From NCBI RefSeq assembly GCF_022458985.1, contig NC_061771.1, forward strand, positions 11,162,501-11,226,500: a stretch of 64,000 nt of DNA, in the 5' to 3' direction. The DNA is from Mugil cephalus (Eukaryota; Chordata; Actinopteri; Mugiliformes; Mugilidae). Shown one piece after another: positions 1-9,961 of this stretch; the first letter of the stretch is position 1, and every line of letters begins with the position of its first letter. The translations under genes and the position numbers were made by a program. Under the pieces are notes generated by a model. It worked only from the letters and a program-made list of their open reading frames with translations, searched no databases and had not been told where the DNA came from.

Positions 1-586
1 CAGTATACAAAGAACATAAAGAAATGCTAAAGAAACTAAAAGATAGCCTCCATTGTCACTAAAACCCAGTTCAAGCCAGAATAAAATCATGACACTGTGA
101 CCATCCCACTTCATTGTGGACGTGCTGCTCATTTGCGGCAGGGTCCTATATTCCCGTTGTCATCATCTCGTTGTTGTCTTCTCTTTAGTTTTGGAGGTCC
201 GCCCTGTTCGTGGTGTCACTGCCATATTGTTCTCCGCTTGTTGAAGACTGTTCCCACGGGATCCCATCGGAACCTACAAGATCTAAGGCCTTGAACATTT
301 TGTCTGGGACCACACCTGAGTGATGTGGTCCTCGGGTTGTGGTTACTAACCTGTACATGCCTAATGACGTCCAGTAGGAAGGAACATGGGAGGAAGAACC
401 AAGAAATGACATATGTTTAAATCCTCAGTAAATCTTTCCCAATAAAAAAGTAAATAGTAACAAAACTCAATACGATATGATTTGAAGTCACTTTTAATTT
501 TAATTATAATTGTCATTGTTACAGCATTAAACATACACGTAATAATGTATCATTCCCGTACAATTCCCCTTCAGGAACACTTTAAA

Positions 587-760
587 TTACTGTGATACGG
601 TTCTATCTTTGTTGTGTGGTTTCCACTGAGGTAGTTGGCCGACGGTGACAGTACACCAGGTAGTATTTGGTGGAAGAGTCGCAATGACGCCACACATCTC
701 TGAGTTGCCTTTCTTTAATATGAATAGCATTTTTGATTTTCCATCAGTACTTTTGTCTAC
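587..760 (-). CDS. Possible terminal exon of an unrecognised gene
   Basis: An open stretch of 58 codons, including the TAA stop, begins directly after a good acceptor (pyrimidine-rich, then TTTGCAG). It has a protein-like composition (KMLFILKKGNSEMCG, then WCTVTVGQLPQWKP). In frame it starts with V-D-K-S-T. I do not recognise the family. No upstream exon was found between 760 and 2317, so it could be the 3' end of an undetected gene, a pseudogene fragment or chance. The call rests only on the acceptor and the open frame. Confidence 0.25.
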   Translation of the reverse strand, partial: VDKSTDGKSKMLFILKKGNSEMCGVIATLPPNTTWCTVTVGQLPQWKPHNKDRTVSQ

Positions 761-763
761 CTG

Positions 764-2317
764 CAAACAAATTAGAGGAAGACCAAACAACATTTTAGCC
801 TATGCAGTACAAGTCAAGTATAGAAAACGTAACGACCAGAAGTTTCTCAAAGCTAGATTGTAACAACAATCTTATTGACCATTTTGAACTGTTAAAATAA
901 AAATAAAAAAATCATTTGTGACAGTGTAACACCTGATGCAGTCAGTAGTAATGTGAAATACATGTTTTCAAGCTAATGAGCTAAAGCGTTAAAACCACTG
1001 GTTTTGTCTTTTAAATGATAAGGTAACATTAAACACAAACGACACTAGTGCATTCACAACACCAGTGAAAAAGCAGCTGGCTGACAGAGATATGAAGCTA
1101 CAAACTGCACTTATTACACTTATTGTATGACCTATGTGTATACAGTATGTGTATGCAATGTGTCAAAGTCAGTCTGCACGACTGGCTGACGTGTCCAAAT
1201 AGTTGTTTGACCAGAATGACATAACAGAACGTCAACAAGAGCTTGGGCAACGCTTAATTGGCGACTGTCTCAAGACGCTTTACAGAACCCAGCGTCTGAA
1301 ACCACCGGATTAAGCACTTAGGTGACCTCCTTTTAACAGTAATAAATCAGCTTAGATGGAGGGACACATCTCCTCGACGCCAACCAGACGGAGACACAGA
1401 ACAATAGGGAAGAGAGGAGGCAGCAGAAATCATGTATACATCTGGATAAAGCATGCAATGTGGACCATATAAACACGATGCAAACAAGAGTACACATAAG
1501 TAGTTCATGCATGAAGCCTGGGCAGTTGATAAGGGATTAAAAAAAAATTAAAAAATAGAGAATTATTCACAACATTTACGTAGGGGCTTTGAATGTGTTA
1601 AAGGCGCTAAAAAATGAAATATTTCATCTGTGATCGTTCCGATCAAAGCACATGCAGTGGAAAGCAAGCAGAGTCATAAGCGTGATGATGAGAAATAATT
1701 TTACACTGCAAAACTCTGTAGTACAAAAAGAAGAAAGAGAACCGGCAGAAAAGGATAATGAAAGGAGTCACTTGAACAGAAAGTTCAGCTTCAAAGCCCT
1801 ACCAGATGTTCTCTTTTAACAAGAACAAAAACACCTGCATTCCCCGTCGACCTGAACTGAAGCGCTCCTGGAACACAGGTCCCACAAATCATCCGCTGGC
1901 ACACGGCCGACGCAAAGAAACAAAGGCTCGCCAACTGTGAAAAATAATGTGGTTAACCGCAATCAAACATTCTAAGTAAATGACGCCGCTGGTAGGAATA
2001 AACAGCTGTAAGCCATGAACACTGGGCAGGTTTGTGGGGCCAGGACCACGTACGACAAACGTGTGGTTCTACAGATCGGAAACGTGCATCTCCAGACAGG
2101 GTTAATGGCGTGTCATACAATGCCACATGGCACGTGAATGCATAGAGAGAGAAAGAGGAAGGGAGCATCAGCAGTTTTAAGCCTGGCCTTACAAGCGGAG
2201 AGGGCGCCTGCCTCCCGAACCCAAATTAGGAGCGGACTCCGCAGGAGGGGAGGTTGATAACTTAAAGCCCTCCCATTCTACAGTACTTAGGTAGGTCGTT
2301 AGGTATTAGGTAACTCA
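764..2317. other. Non-coding stretch downstream of the first zinc-finger cassette
   Basis: No convincing exon is visible. A block around 1265-1310 (CAAGACGCTTTACAGAACCC) resembles 11250-11290, downstream of the third zinc-finger gene's linker exon. This fits duplication of whole cassettes with their flanks. The 1-586 stretch likewise holds nothing I can name. Confidence 0.3.
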
Positions 2318-4074
2318 TTAGTGCATTTTTAATCCACCTCTGGCGTGCGCTCCACAACATGTGGCAGACTGCTTGTGTGTCCTCAGGTTGCAAATCCAGG
2401 CGAACGTTTTCCCGCACTGGTCACAGCTGAAGGGCTTCTCCCCGGTGTGAACCCTCTGATGCTTCTTCAGATTCCCAGCCTCCGAGAAGCTTTTCCCACA
2501 CGTACTGCAACAGAAGGGTTTCTCCCCGGTGTGGACCCTCTCATGGGCCTCCAGGTTGGACAGCCCAGGGAAAGCCTTGCCGCAGGACTGGCACACGTGG
2601 CTCTTCCTGCGCATACCAGTCAGACTGCTGGTAGCCTTTCTTTTCATGTTGCGACCCGGAACGCCGGCTTTATGCAGCGCACCAACGGCTACCTCAGTGC
2701 CAGGCAACTCTGCTGTGGATCCCCTGACGGGTAAAGAGGCCTGCGGAGCCACAGTCCTACTAGACATCCTTCTGATGTTACCAGCCTTGGTGTTGCGGGC
2801 AGACGTTCTCTTCGGTGGGCCCTGTGCAGAGGAAATGCCTTGTGGCTGCTGCGGCGAGATCTTGCTGACATCACAGTGAGGCTGCAGCAGCTGAGCCCGC
2901 GCACTCTTCATCAAGGCTGGTGTGCTGGCCCATGGGTGCTGAGAAGATGCAGCCTGCAGCCTCAAAGGCGTGGACATGGAAACCCCTGTAGGCACGTCTG
3001 GGAGAAGGACAAACAAGGAGATTTGATCAAGCACTAGAAAGGGCAGCTGAGGGCTCGCATGTGCTTCGGTTTACTTTTCTACAGGCGTCTGGCAACAGCA
3101 ACAACGTGACGCTAGGAAGAAGAGCTCCTCTGTATGAATGAACAGGCCAAATCAAAGTTTGAAACTTCTTCGGATGACAAATGATGTGATATTCTTCTAT
3201 GGTGGTAGACCCTTGGTCTTAGAAGTAGAAGTTGGAAGTATTGTTCCCACTTATTTTTTGTTGAATTGTGAACCAGTAGGTGCTTTTATCCATTTCTAAA
3301 TATACTAAAACATAAAACCTTTGGTACTGTTTCAAAGATACTTGTGTTTGTCTTTGCTGAAGTAGACATCTTCCTTCCTTTTTAAAAAAATATACATATC
3401 CGCAACAGATACAGACTGTACCTTTGGGTCTAAAATAAAGCATTTTGAGAAGAGTGTCCTTGTCTTTGTGTCGTCGTGAGTCTTTTATCTTTTACTGTTG
3501 CATTCTTAGTAAGGTATCATATCTACAACCGACTAATACACACAGTCTGCCATCCATCAGATAAGTGACTGATCAGCTTCTACTTTGACTCTGAGCTGCT
3601 CCCCTTCACAATGACCAAAAAACACGTATAATAATATAGAATACACAATAATACACAATAATAAGAAAAGGAAAGTACAGAACAACAACACAATAGAAAG
3701 CAGTTACCTTGTGGCCCGAAGCGGCCGATTGCAGAGGAGAAAGTGCGTGGCAGCTGAATCCCGTGCTGAGGCTGTGGTGGGGTCTCTACAATGATAACTC
3801 CGTCCTGGTCAGAGTCCTTTAAGTCGTGAGTGGTGAAAGAACACGGACCAGTCGGGACTGATGCCGACTCGTTACTAGGGGCCCACTGGGTGAATAAGGT
3901 TTCAAGGTCAAACAGGGAGTATTCAGAGCTCAGAGGGCGCTTGTTACTTGCTTTGTGTTGCCGCTGTTGTTGTGTGGTGGGGCTGGATGCAGCCTTGGTG
4001 TCAGGTATAGGCTGGACTACTACTACACTTTTGGTGTCTTCTGATACCACAGAGGTCTGGTGGGAGGCTGCCGT
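2318..4074 (-). CDS. C2H2 zinc-finger protein cassette A (linker exon plus three-finger terminal exon)
   Basis: Two exons: 3708-4074 (acceptor CTCCCTCCTCAG, donor AAG|GTAACTG) and 2318-2997 (acceptor CCTTCTCCCAG, stop TAA). They join in phase 1 to give 349 codons. The linker exon is Ser/Thr/Gln-rich with an acidic patch (DLKDSDQDG) and starts in phase 0, so it needs an upstream exon. The terminal exon ends in three fingers: CQSCGKAF.., CSTCGKSF.. and CDQCGKTF.., separated by TGEKP linkers. The third finger lacks the usual last His; a Cys follows five residues after the first His (C2HC type). Fingers 2-3 are close to those of the gene at 9962-15816 (SEAGNL, FAW.CNLR), so they are tandem duplicates. 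This is probably a nuclear DNA-binding regulator; the target is unknown. No start-codon exon lies nearby, so it may use the N-terminal exons at 12.3-15.8 kb or be incomplete. Confidence 0.72.
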
Positions 4075-4340
4075 CTGAGGAGGGAGAGGAAAAAGAGGCC
4101 ACGTTTCAATGACTTAGAGTGTGCAGATCTTGACATTTATAGAAATATGTTTTTCGCAGAGCATCTTACATGCAAAGCATCATATATTTATTTGCTATTT
4201 ATAAATAATTCATAAGTCTACAGAGTACCAGGCGATATGTGTCAGAACAGCACACAGAAGACAAGCAACGCTAGGAAGTCCTACACCAGTTTATACTACA
4301 TGTTCTTAAGTTCAAAGGGTCAAAGATCAAAAATAAATTA

Positions 4341-4419
4341 CATGCATAATTATTATAATATAATATAATAAATATGCATTATTGCATGCGTAATTATTAT
4401 AATACAATAAATATGCATG
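4341..4419. repeat. Two-copy AT-rich tandem repeat
   Basis: Two adjacent copies of a roughly 44-bp unit begin CATGCATAATTATTATAAT and CATGCGTAATTATTATAAT and end with AATAAATATGCAT. It lies in non-coding sequence upstream of cassette A. Confidence 0.6.
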
Positions 4420-4689
4420 TCATTTGTAATTTATAATTAGAGCACCTGAGTATTATAATCCTGTGACGTTTTCTGTGCATTTTTCCATTGCCAGACCATA
4501 TAAACTAGTAACCAGTGTACTTTTTGTCCACACTAGCACATGGTCATGTTTCACTTTACTTGACCCGCCTCCTCTCCTGTGTGTGGAGACTGTTAAGTGC
4601 AGTTGTTTTCCCGTTTGGTGGCTCAGGCAATTCCCCTTAAATGACACCAGGTGACACTTTTTGCTACAAAATCACCATGATCACAGTCA

Positions 4690-5620
4690 GCTGAAGATAG
4701 AGGTACTGGGTGGTTGGGACTAGCCTCCTAAACGCTCTGATGCTTGTGGCTGAAAAGTGCTTCTGAGCGTCCTCGGTTTGACAAACAGAAAGAATGAGAG
4801 GAGCTGCTCATGTTGGCTTTCACCTTCACACTCTCCTCTTCTCTGTCCAGATCCATTCCTACCACAGACCTGGCCCTCCTAACCAGTTTGTTGGCGCCCA
4901 ATGAGTCCCATTGACACCAAGAAGTTGTGACTGACCACTACAACCTTCTCTGTCCTTTCGGAGTCGTCCTGATAGTCCAGTTTGTTGATCAGTTGCCTAC
5001 CCAGGAACTTGTAGGTGTCCCACTCTTTCCACCACCTCCTCCCTGATGGTGACAGGAGTGTCTTTCTGTTTCGCCAGATGTACATCACCGATTCTTCAGT
5101 TTTCCCAATGTCATGGTGTAGGTGGTTGTAGCACCACCCTGTGATGCTCTTAAGCCTCTGCACACGTCCTTCCTGCAGTTTGTGATACAGCCAATGAACA
5201 ATGAATGAACAAGTCGTCCCGGAGTACAGGAGAAGAGTATGATCCTTACTCCATGTCTTCTCTGGGCGCTTGTAAACTCTGTTGAGTAGATAAATGAAAG
5301 GATCTTCCACATCGATGTCAGCCTGGTACGCAGACGATTGTATCAGTAGGCCTGAGGTGCCTTAGCACCAGTCCTCCCAAGTTCTTTGAGAAGTGTGATA
5401 TTAAGGCCACAGGACTAAACTCGCCTAGAGTACTGGGACGTCTGATCTTGGGAACACTCCTTCTTGCTGCTCCATAGGCTCCTTGGACAACCCCCGGGCT
5501 AATCTGCCTGGACCTTTGGTCTGGTTGATAGCAGTGTTTGAGTCCACCTGGGTAGGGCTCACCTTGCTGGTTGTGATGACATTGGAGGTTTTGAGGGTGG
5601 GAATGTTTTTTGCAGTACGT
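4690..5620 (-). mobile_element. Decayed LINE reverse-transcriptase fragment
   Basis: Conceptual translation on the minus strand shows degraded LINE reverse-transcriptase blocks in order. These are VEDPFIYLLNRVYK (usual VEDAIIYLLNRVY), a WC.NHL...KT block, and TYKFLGRQLINKLDYQDD (usual TYKYLGVHLNNKLDWTDN), then LVRRARSVVGMDLD. In-frame stops and frameshifts separate the blocks, so it is dead. It lies between zinc-finger cassettes A and B. Confidence 0.7.
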
Positions 5621-5629
5621 GGGTCAGAG

Positions 5630-5905
5630 TAAAAAGGAGTTGAGAGGGAGGACACCAGGATACAGGGGGATTGGTGTCCCGGTGGTCTCCCTCACTAGTC
5701 TCCTTCTTGCATGGTCACTCAGTTTCTGAGGATGGGCTGCTCTAGGTAGATGTAACCACGTGGCTCCGTCGTTCCATTTCTTAATGATGCCTTTAATTAA
5801 ATGCTGGGTTACGTTCAGTGACTTGGATTGCTCTTTTGTGTAATTGTAGCGAGCAATGCTGATTAACCTTCCAGATACAGGGGTGCTTATAGTACAGCCA
5901 CTTGA
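5630..5905 (-). mobile_element. Tc1/mariner-like transposase N-terminal relic
   Basis: The minus-strand reading contains IKGIIKKWNDGATWLHLPRA followed by HPQKLSDHARRRLVRETTG. This matches the paired HTH region of Tc1 transposases (IIHKWRKHGTVVNLPRSGRP...T.RA.R.L..E). No catalytic DDE region follows in frame. It abuts the LINE fragment. Confidence 0.65.
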
Positions 5906-7076
5906 GACACAGTAACTGACATTAATTAACACTGACAGCGATGATGAATACTCATATAGATCCAGGCCTTTATCTGAACCTGGTCCTAATTAAAGTATAC
6001 GCCATATATAACAACCGAGTCATGCCAATCACATCACTCCAACTATCTCATTTTTGTTCATTAATTCTTTCTAATGCTTCACCTTCATTTGCGTCCTGAA
6101 AGTAAATTTTACATTTCTGCAGCTTCTGCTTAAGGAGCATAACTTTCTCAGTTCTTGGAGAGCTTGGAACCGTGTAAACTCTGTTCTACTGTGCAAACAT
6201 TTGTTTACATTGGCCGACATTTGTTTACTAAAACCCTTTCTGTACAGGTTCTTTACGCAAAAGAAAACATCAAAATCCATCTTTCTTTGATAGGCTTTTA
6301 TTTGAAATTTGTGCGGGTTTTTGAATGTCACTTCAGAAATTACAATCGGTTACTGAATAAAAACTGTATTTCTGCGCTGAAGACAAACTGAGCAGAAGAG
6401 TGGTGAGTGTGGCATGACTGTATGTTGTTGTACTTAGGGAAATTGCTGCACCCCTCCTTAACGGTTTGTGGGTCCCGGTTTTAGTCAGAAAATTAAGTGA
6501 AACTCTACCACTATTAACATACGGTTTGATTCCAAAAATACGTAGATATTTACAATATGTTGTTTAGAATAGTGAGAGGATATGTAGTCTCTCATTAAAC
6601 CTATTGGGAGTTTACGCTGAGGTTTGACAGACCCGTACCTGTACACATTTCCCAGTTCTGTACATTCGTAGTACAGTAATAAATTGCATTAAATATTAAA
6701 TGTTAATTGCGTTTAAACAGTGGCTCATTGACCATTAATCTGACTATTAAGGCACTAAAATGCTGGCTTGCTCTTGCTCAGTCAAAACACAAACTTAAGT
6801 TACAAACACGTCAGTCATGAAGACATAGCCACCTCGGCTTTTCATTACAGAACTGAGAAGTTACAGGTTCAAAAAATAAAAAATCCCAAACTAAACATCT
6901 TGTACTAAGAAGCTTGCATGAATATACTTTACATTCAGTACTATTACTCATTAGTATACATTCAGTATCTGATTGCCAGAATAAGAAGGTTAATTTAAAT
7001 TATGTCGCTATGGCTCCAGAACAGTGAGCCAGATGTTAAGTTCAGTAACAGTGTGTGTTGATGGTGAGTGCTCCAG

Positions 7077-7999
7077 CTAAGATGTTCCTGAGTGCGTGCC
7101 TGTGTCTTGTGGGTGGTGTCTCTTCTGATGCTTTTTGAGATTGCTGGGGTCAGAGAACCTCTCGGGGCACAGAGTGCACTGGTACGGTCTCTCCCCCGTG
7201 TGGATATTCTTGTGGATCTTTAGGTTCCAGAACTGGGAGAACTTTTTCCCGCAGATGACGCAACCATAGGGCCTCTCCCCCGTGTGAGTCCTCAGGTGGG
7301 ATTCTAAATTTGCGGGAGAGCGGAACCCTTTCCCGCAAAAACTACACAAGTAAACCCTCCTCATGGGGATTTTTTGAGCCTCGACAGACATCTGCCCCAA
7401 GTGCATCTGACCTGACACCTGACCGGGGCTGGATTCTTCTGACAGGTCGATAATGGGAAGCTGCTGTTCAAAGGAAAAGGAAGGGACGCCCCTCGAGCTT
7501 TCAACTGACGATCCCCTTTTGACTGAATTTTCTAAACACAAACCCCTCCCAGAGCTGCCGGGCTCTGCTCCAACGTGTGAGCTGGGGCGGTATGAGGGGG
7601 GAGCACAGTGTGAAGATGGCCCTGGTAGGCTGTCACCATAAATACCCCCCCGGTTAGTCCACAGCGAAGTATCTCCATTGCTGACCTCTGAGAAGCCTCG
7701 CCTAGAGTCCTGCAGGTCAGACATCTGACTGGACGACGTGTGCGTGGTTTCATCAAACGGCAGCACTCCTCTGTAGTCGTCTGTGCTGGACTCCACCAAA
7801 CCTGGACACAGAGAAAACTTTAGTGTAAACTTGTGCGACGACGCGGCGGCTCCAGTCTAATCGGCTGCGTCATTGCCCAGGAAAAGTGTTTTTTACTTTA
7901 CTCACCCTCTTGTACGTTGAGGTCTGTCTGGTTTGGAGTTTCTGCCGCCAAGTTCACCTCCTCCACCTTCACCAGCACCACATCGGGCTCCTCATCCTT
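7077..7999 (-). CDS. C2H2 zinc-finger protein cassette B (acidic linker exon plus three-finger terminal exon)
   Basis: Two exons: 7906-7999 (acceptor TGTGTGCAG, donor GAGG|GTGAG) and 7077-7801 (acceptor TCTGTGTCCAG, stop TAG). Phases are 0 then 1; together 273 codons. The short first exon encodes the acidic VLVKVEEVNL motif that teleost C2H2 genes often carry between the N-terminal exon and the finger exon. The terminal exon has a Ser/Gly-rich spacer and then three C2H2 fingers: CSFCGKGF..LESHLRTH, CVICGKKF..LKIHKNIH and CTLCPERF..LKKHQKRHH, with TGERPY linkers. It is a likely nuclear DNA-binding protein with unknown target. The splice pattern matches the two neighbouring cassettes. No start-codon exon was found between 8.0 and 9.96 kb, so the N-terminus is missing or shared with exons at 12.3-15.8 kb. 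Confidence 0.75.
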
Positions 8000-8269
8000 C
8001 TGCACACACAAGAAAGGCATTATTGCAACAGGTGCACATGGAAGTGCGCAATACCACGGACGCTCTGTAGCAATGAAAAGTGAAAAGAGGCAATTTCAGT
8101 CAAAAATAAGAGCACGGTCATGATCTTTGCTCAAGCAGAGGTGAACCCAGGACAGAGCTGATATTATGATTATACATCGGCGGTTAACGCAAAGTGCATA
8201 ACAACACTGTGTTATTTCTTTAATCTACTTTGTAATGGACTTTTATTTTTTGAATTATAATTTATACAA

Positions 8270-8410
8270 AAAATGATCTGCAGGATTTGAGCCGTGCGCC
8301 TTGCAGAGTTGCCGATCATGGTTTTTAGTATCGGTAGCCCAGTGTCATGTCATATGTCTGAGCTACACAAGTCAAATTCTCTGGTGCCTTTGAAGAATCC
8401 AACTGAGTGG
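8270..8410. repeat. Duplicated non-coding block, copy 1
   Basis: It shares GATCATGGTTTTTAGTATC and flanking pieces (GAGC.GTGC.CCT, TCTGGTG..T.TGAAGA.T.CAACT) with 9660-9835 in the same order. It lies upstream of cassette B. It looks like a leftover of the tandem duplication that made the zinc-finger cluster. Confidence 0.5.
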
Positions 8411-9659
8411 GTAAACATCACTCATTAGAGACCAGTTCATGTTTGGAGCATATAAGCAGAGAGCGAGGACGTGAGCTGCTTCCTACTTGACTATAAAACA
8501 CTACAGCCGTGCAGCCTCGTGCGACCACACTGCCATAACCACGAGCGAGCACTGACTACAGTACTAATTTGGGTTTGGAAACCAGCATCTGTGTGGATAC
8601 ATATGTATCAATCAGCGCTGAGAGACAGCCACCAAGAATCAGCCGGCTAAGATTTGTATATGCTGAAGTTTTTCTGTAGAACACAGAGTAAATGTGTCAT
8701 ACTTTTTTTCCTAGTCTGCATTTGTGTGCAATGTTGTAATGATCACAGTAAGATTCATTACATGTAAAGACGTGTGAATAGCAAATTCAGTTCACCGATG
8801 ACTTAAAGTTGACCTTTATCCTTAAACTGAAGAAATTCCTCCAACGCGTCTCTGAGATATTGTGTTTGGTCTGAGGAGCGTCTGAAAAACGATCCATGCG
8901 TTTGAAGTTAAAATATCGTATTTTATTCCGTTATTGAAATGTCACAAACACAAAGTGAAACAGTAACATTCCACTCCTTGACAATGTTGTTACACATTTA
9001 CAGTGAGTTCATGGATATCATCTCCAGACACAGCAACTAACTGCACACTTAAAACTTAAAAAAAGAGTTTTCTATTAAAATGAGTGAAAACAGGGAAGTC
9101 TGACCTGATAGTTCCTATGTTGTTAAGTGGAACTTATTTTCAGTCTGAAATGTGCGGCTGCAGAGCTCTGCTGTTGTCTGAATATTCGTCTACATTACCT
9201 CACCAGGACCTCATAGAGCAGTTCATTTCAACTCAGTCCCACATACGCTGTCGTGGTGCCCTAAATACTCCTTACAACATCAAATACGGACTCGCCGTGA
9301 GAAGTAATCTGAACTAACACACCACTTCTTCCTATCTGCATAACATTTGTTTAAAAAAAACTACAGTGGACAAGTATTTTTTAGGAAACAACTTGGTCAT
9401 TTTAAATATAAAATTAAATATTGGTGACTTTTTAAATACGCATTTAGTAGCAAACAAAGCTCCCCAAACAGGGAGGCACGAAGAAAAACATCTGCACATG
9501 AGAACTGAAACCTTAAGTTTAATGTCTAGACACGGAACAGGCAGAACGCCGTCTGTCGTAGTGCGACTCTGCTCCGGTGTTGTGCTGCGTAACAGGAGAC
9601 AGACGTGAAATGTGTCACTAACATAGCGTGCAATTTGTTTTGAAATTACTCTGCAATGA

Positions 9660-9835
9660 ACTTAACTACGAGCTTCGAGCTGTGCACCTCAGCGCTGGGC
9701 GCTCTCTCTTTAATCATTCCTCCAGTTGCAGATCATGGTTTTTAGTATCTGTGTGTATAGCCTAGTAAGTGACAAGGAATCATGCCTTTTATCTATATTT
9801 TTTTTCTGGTGGGTCTGAAGAGTTCAACTAACTGA
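9660..9835. repeat. Duplicated non-coding block, copy 2
   Basis: Partner of 8270-8410, lying just downstream of the finger exon of the third zinc-finger gene. Three collinear similar blocks are separated by small indels, consistent with an old segmental duplication rather than a transposon. Confidence 0.5.
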
Positions 9836-9961
9836 AACAAAAGAAAGGCAAGAGAGAGAAATACTGCCACGTATGTTTCCTTTTGAGCACTAAGTGATTT
9901 CTCTTAGCACGATTTCTGCATCGTTACATCCTATGGTGAAGGCGTCACGTAAGAAGACAGT

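Noticed and set aside
185..412. 75-codon minus-strand frame at the window start
   Set aside because: No family features, and the overlapping opposite-strand frame is equally open. Not enough to call.
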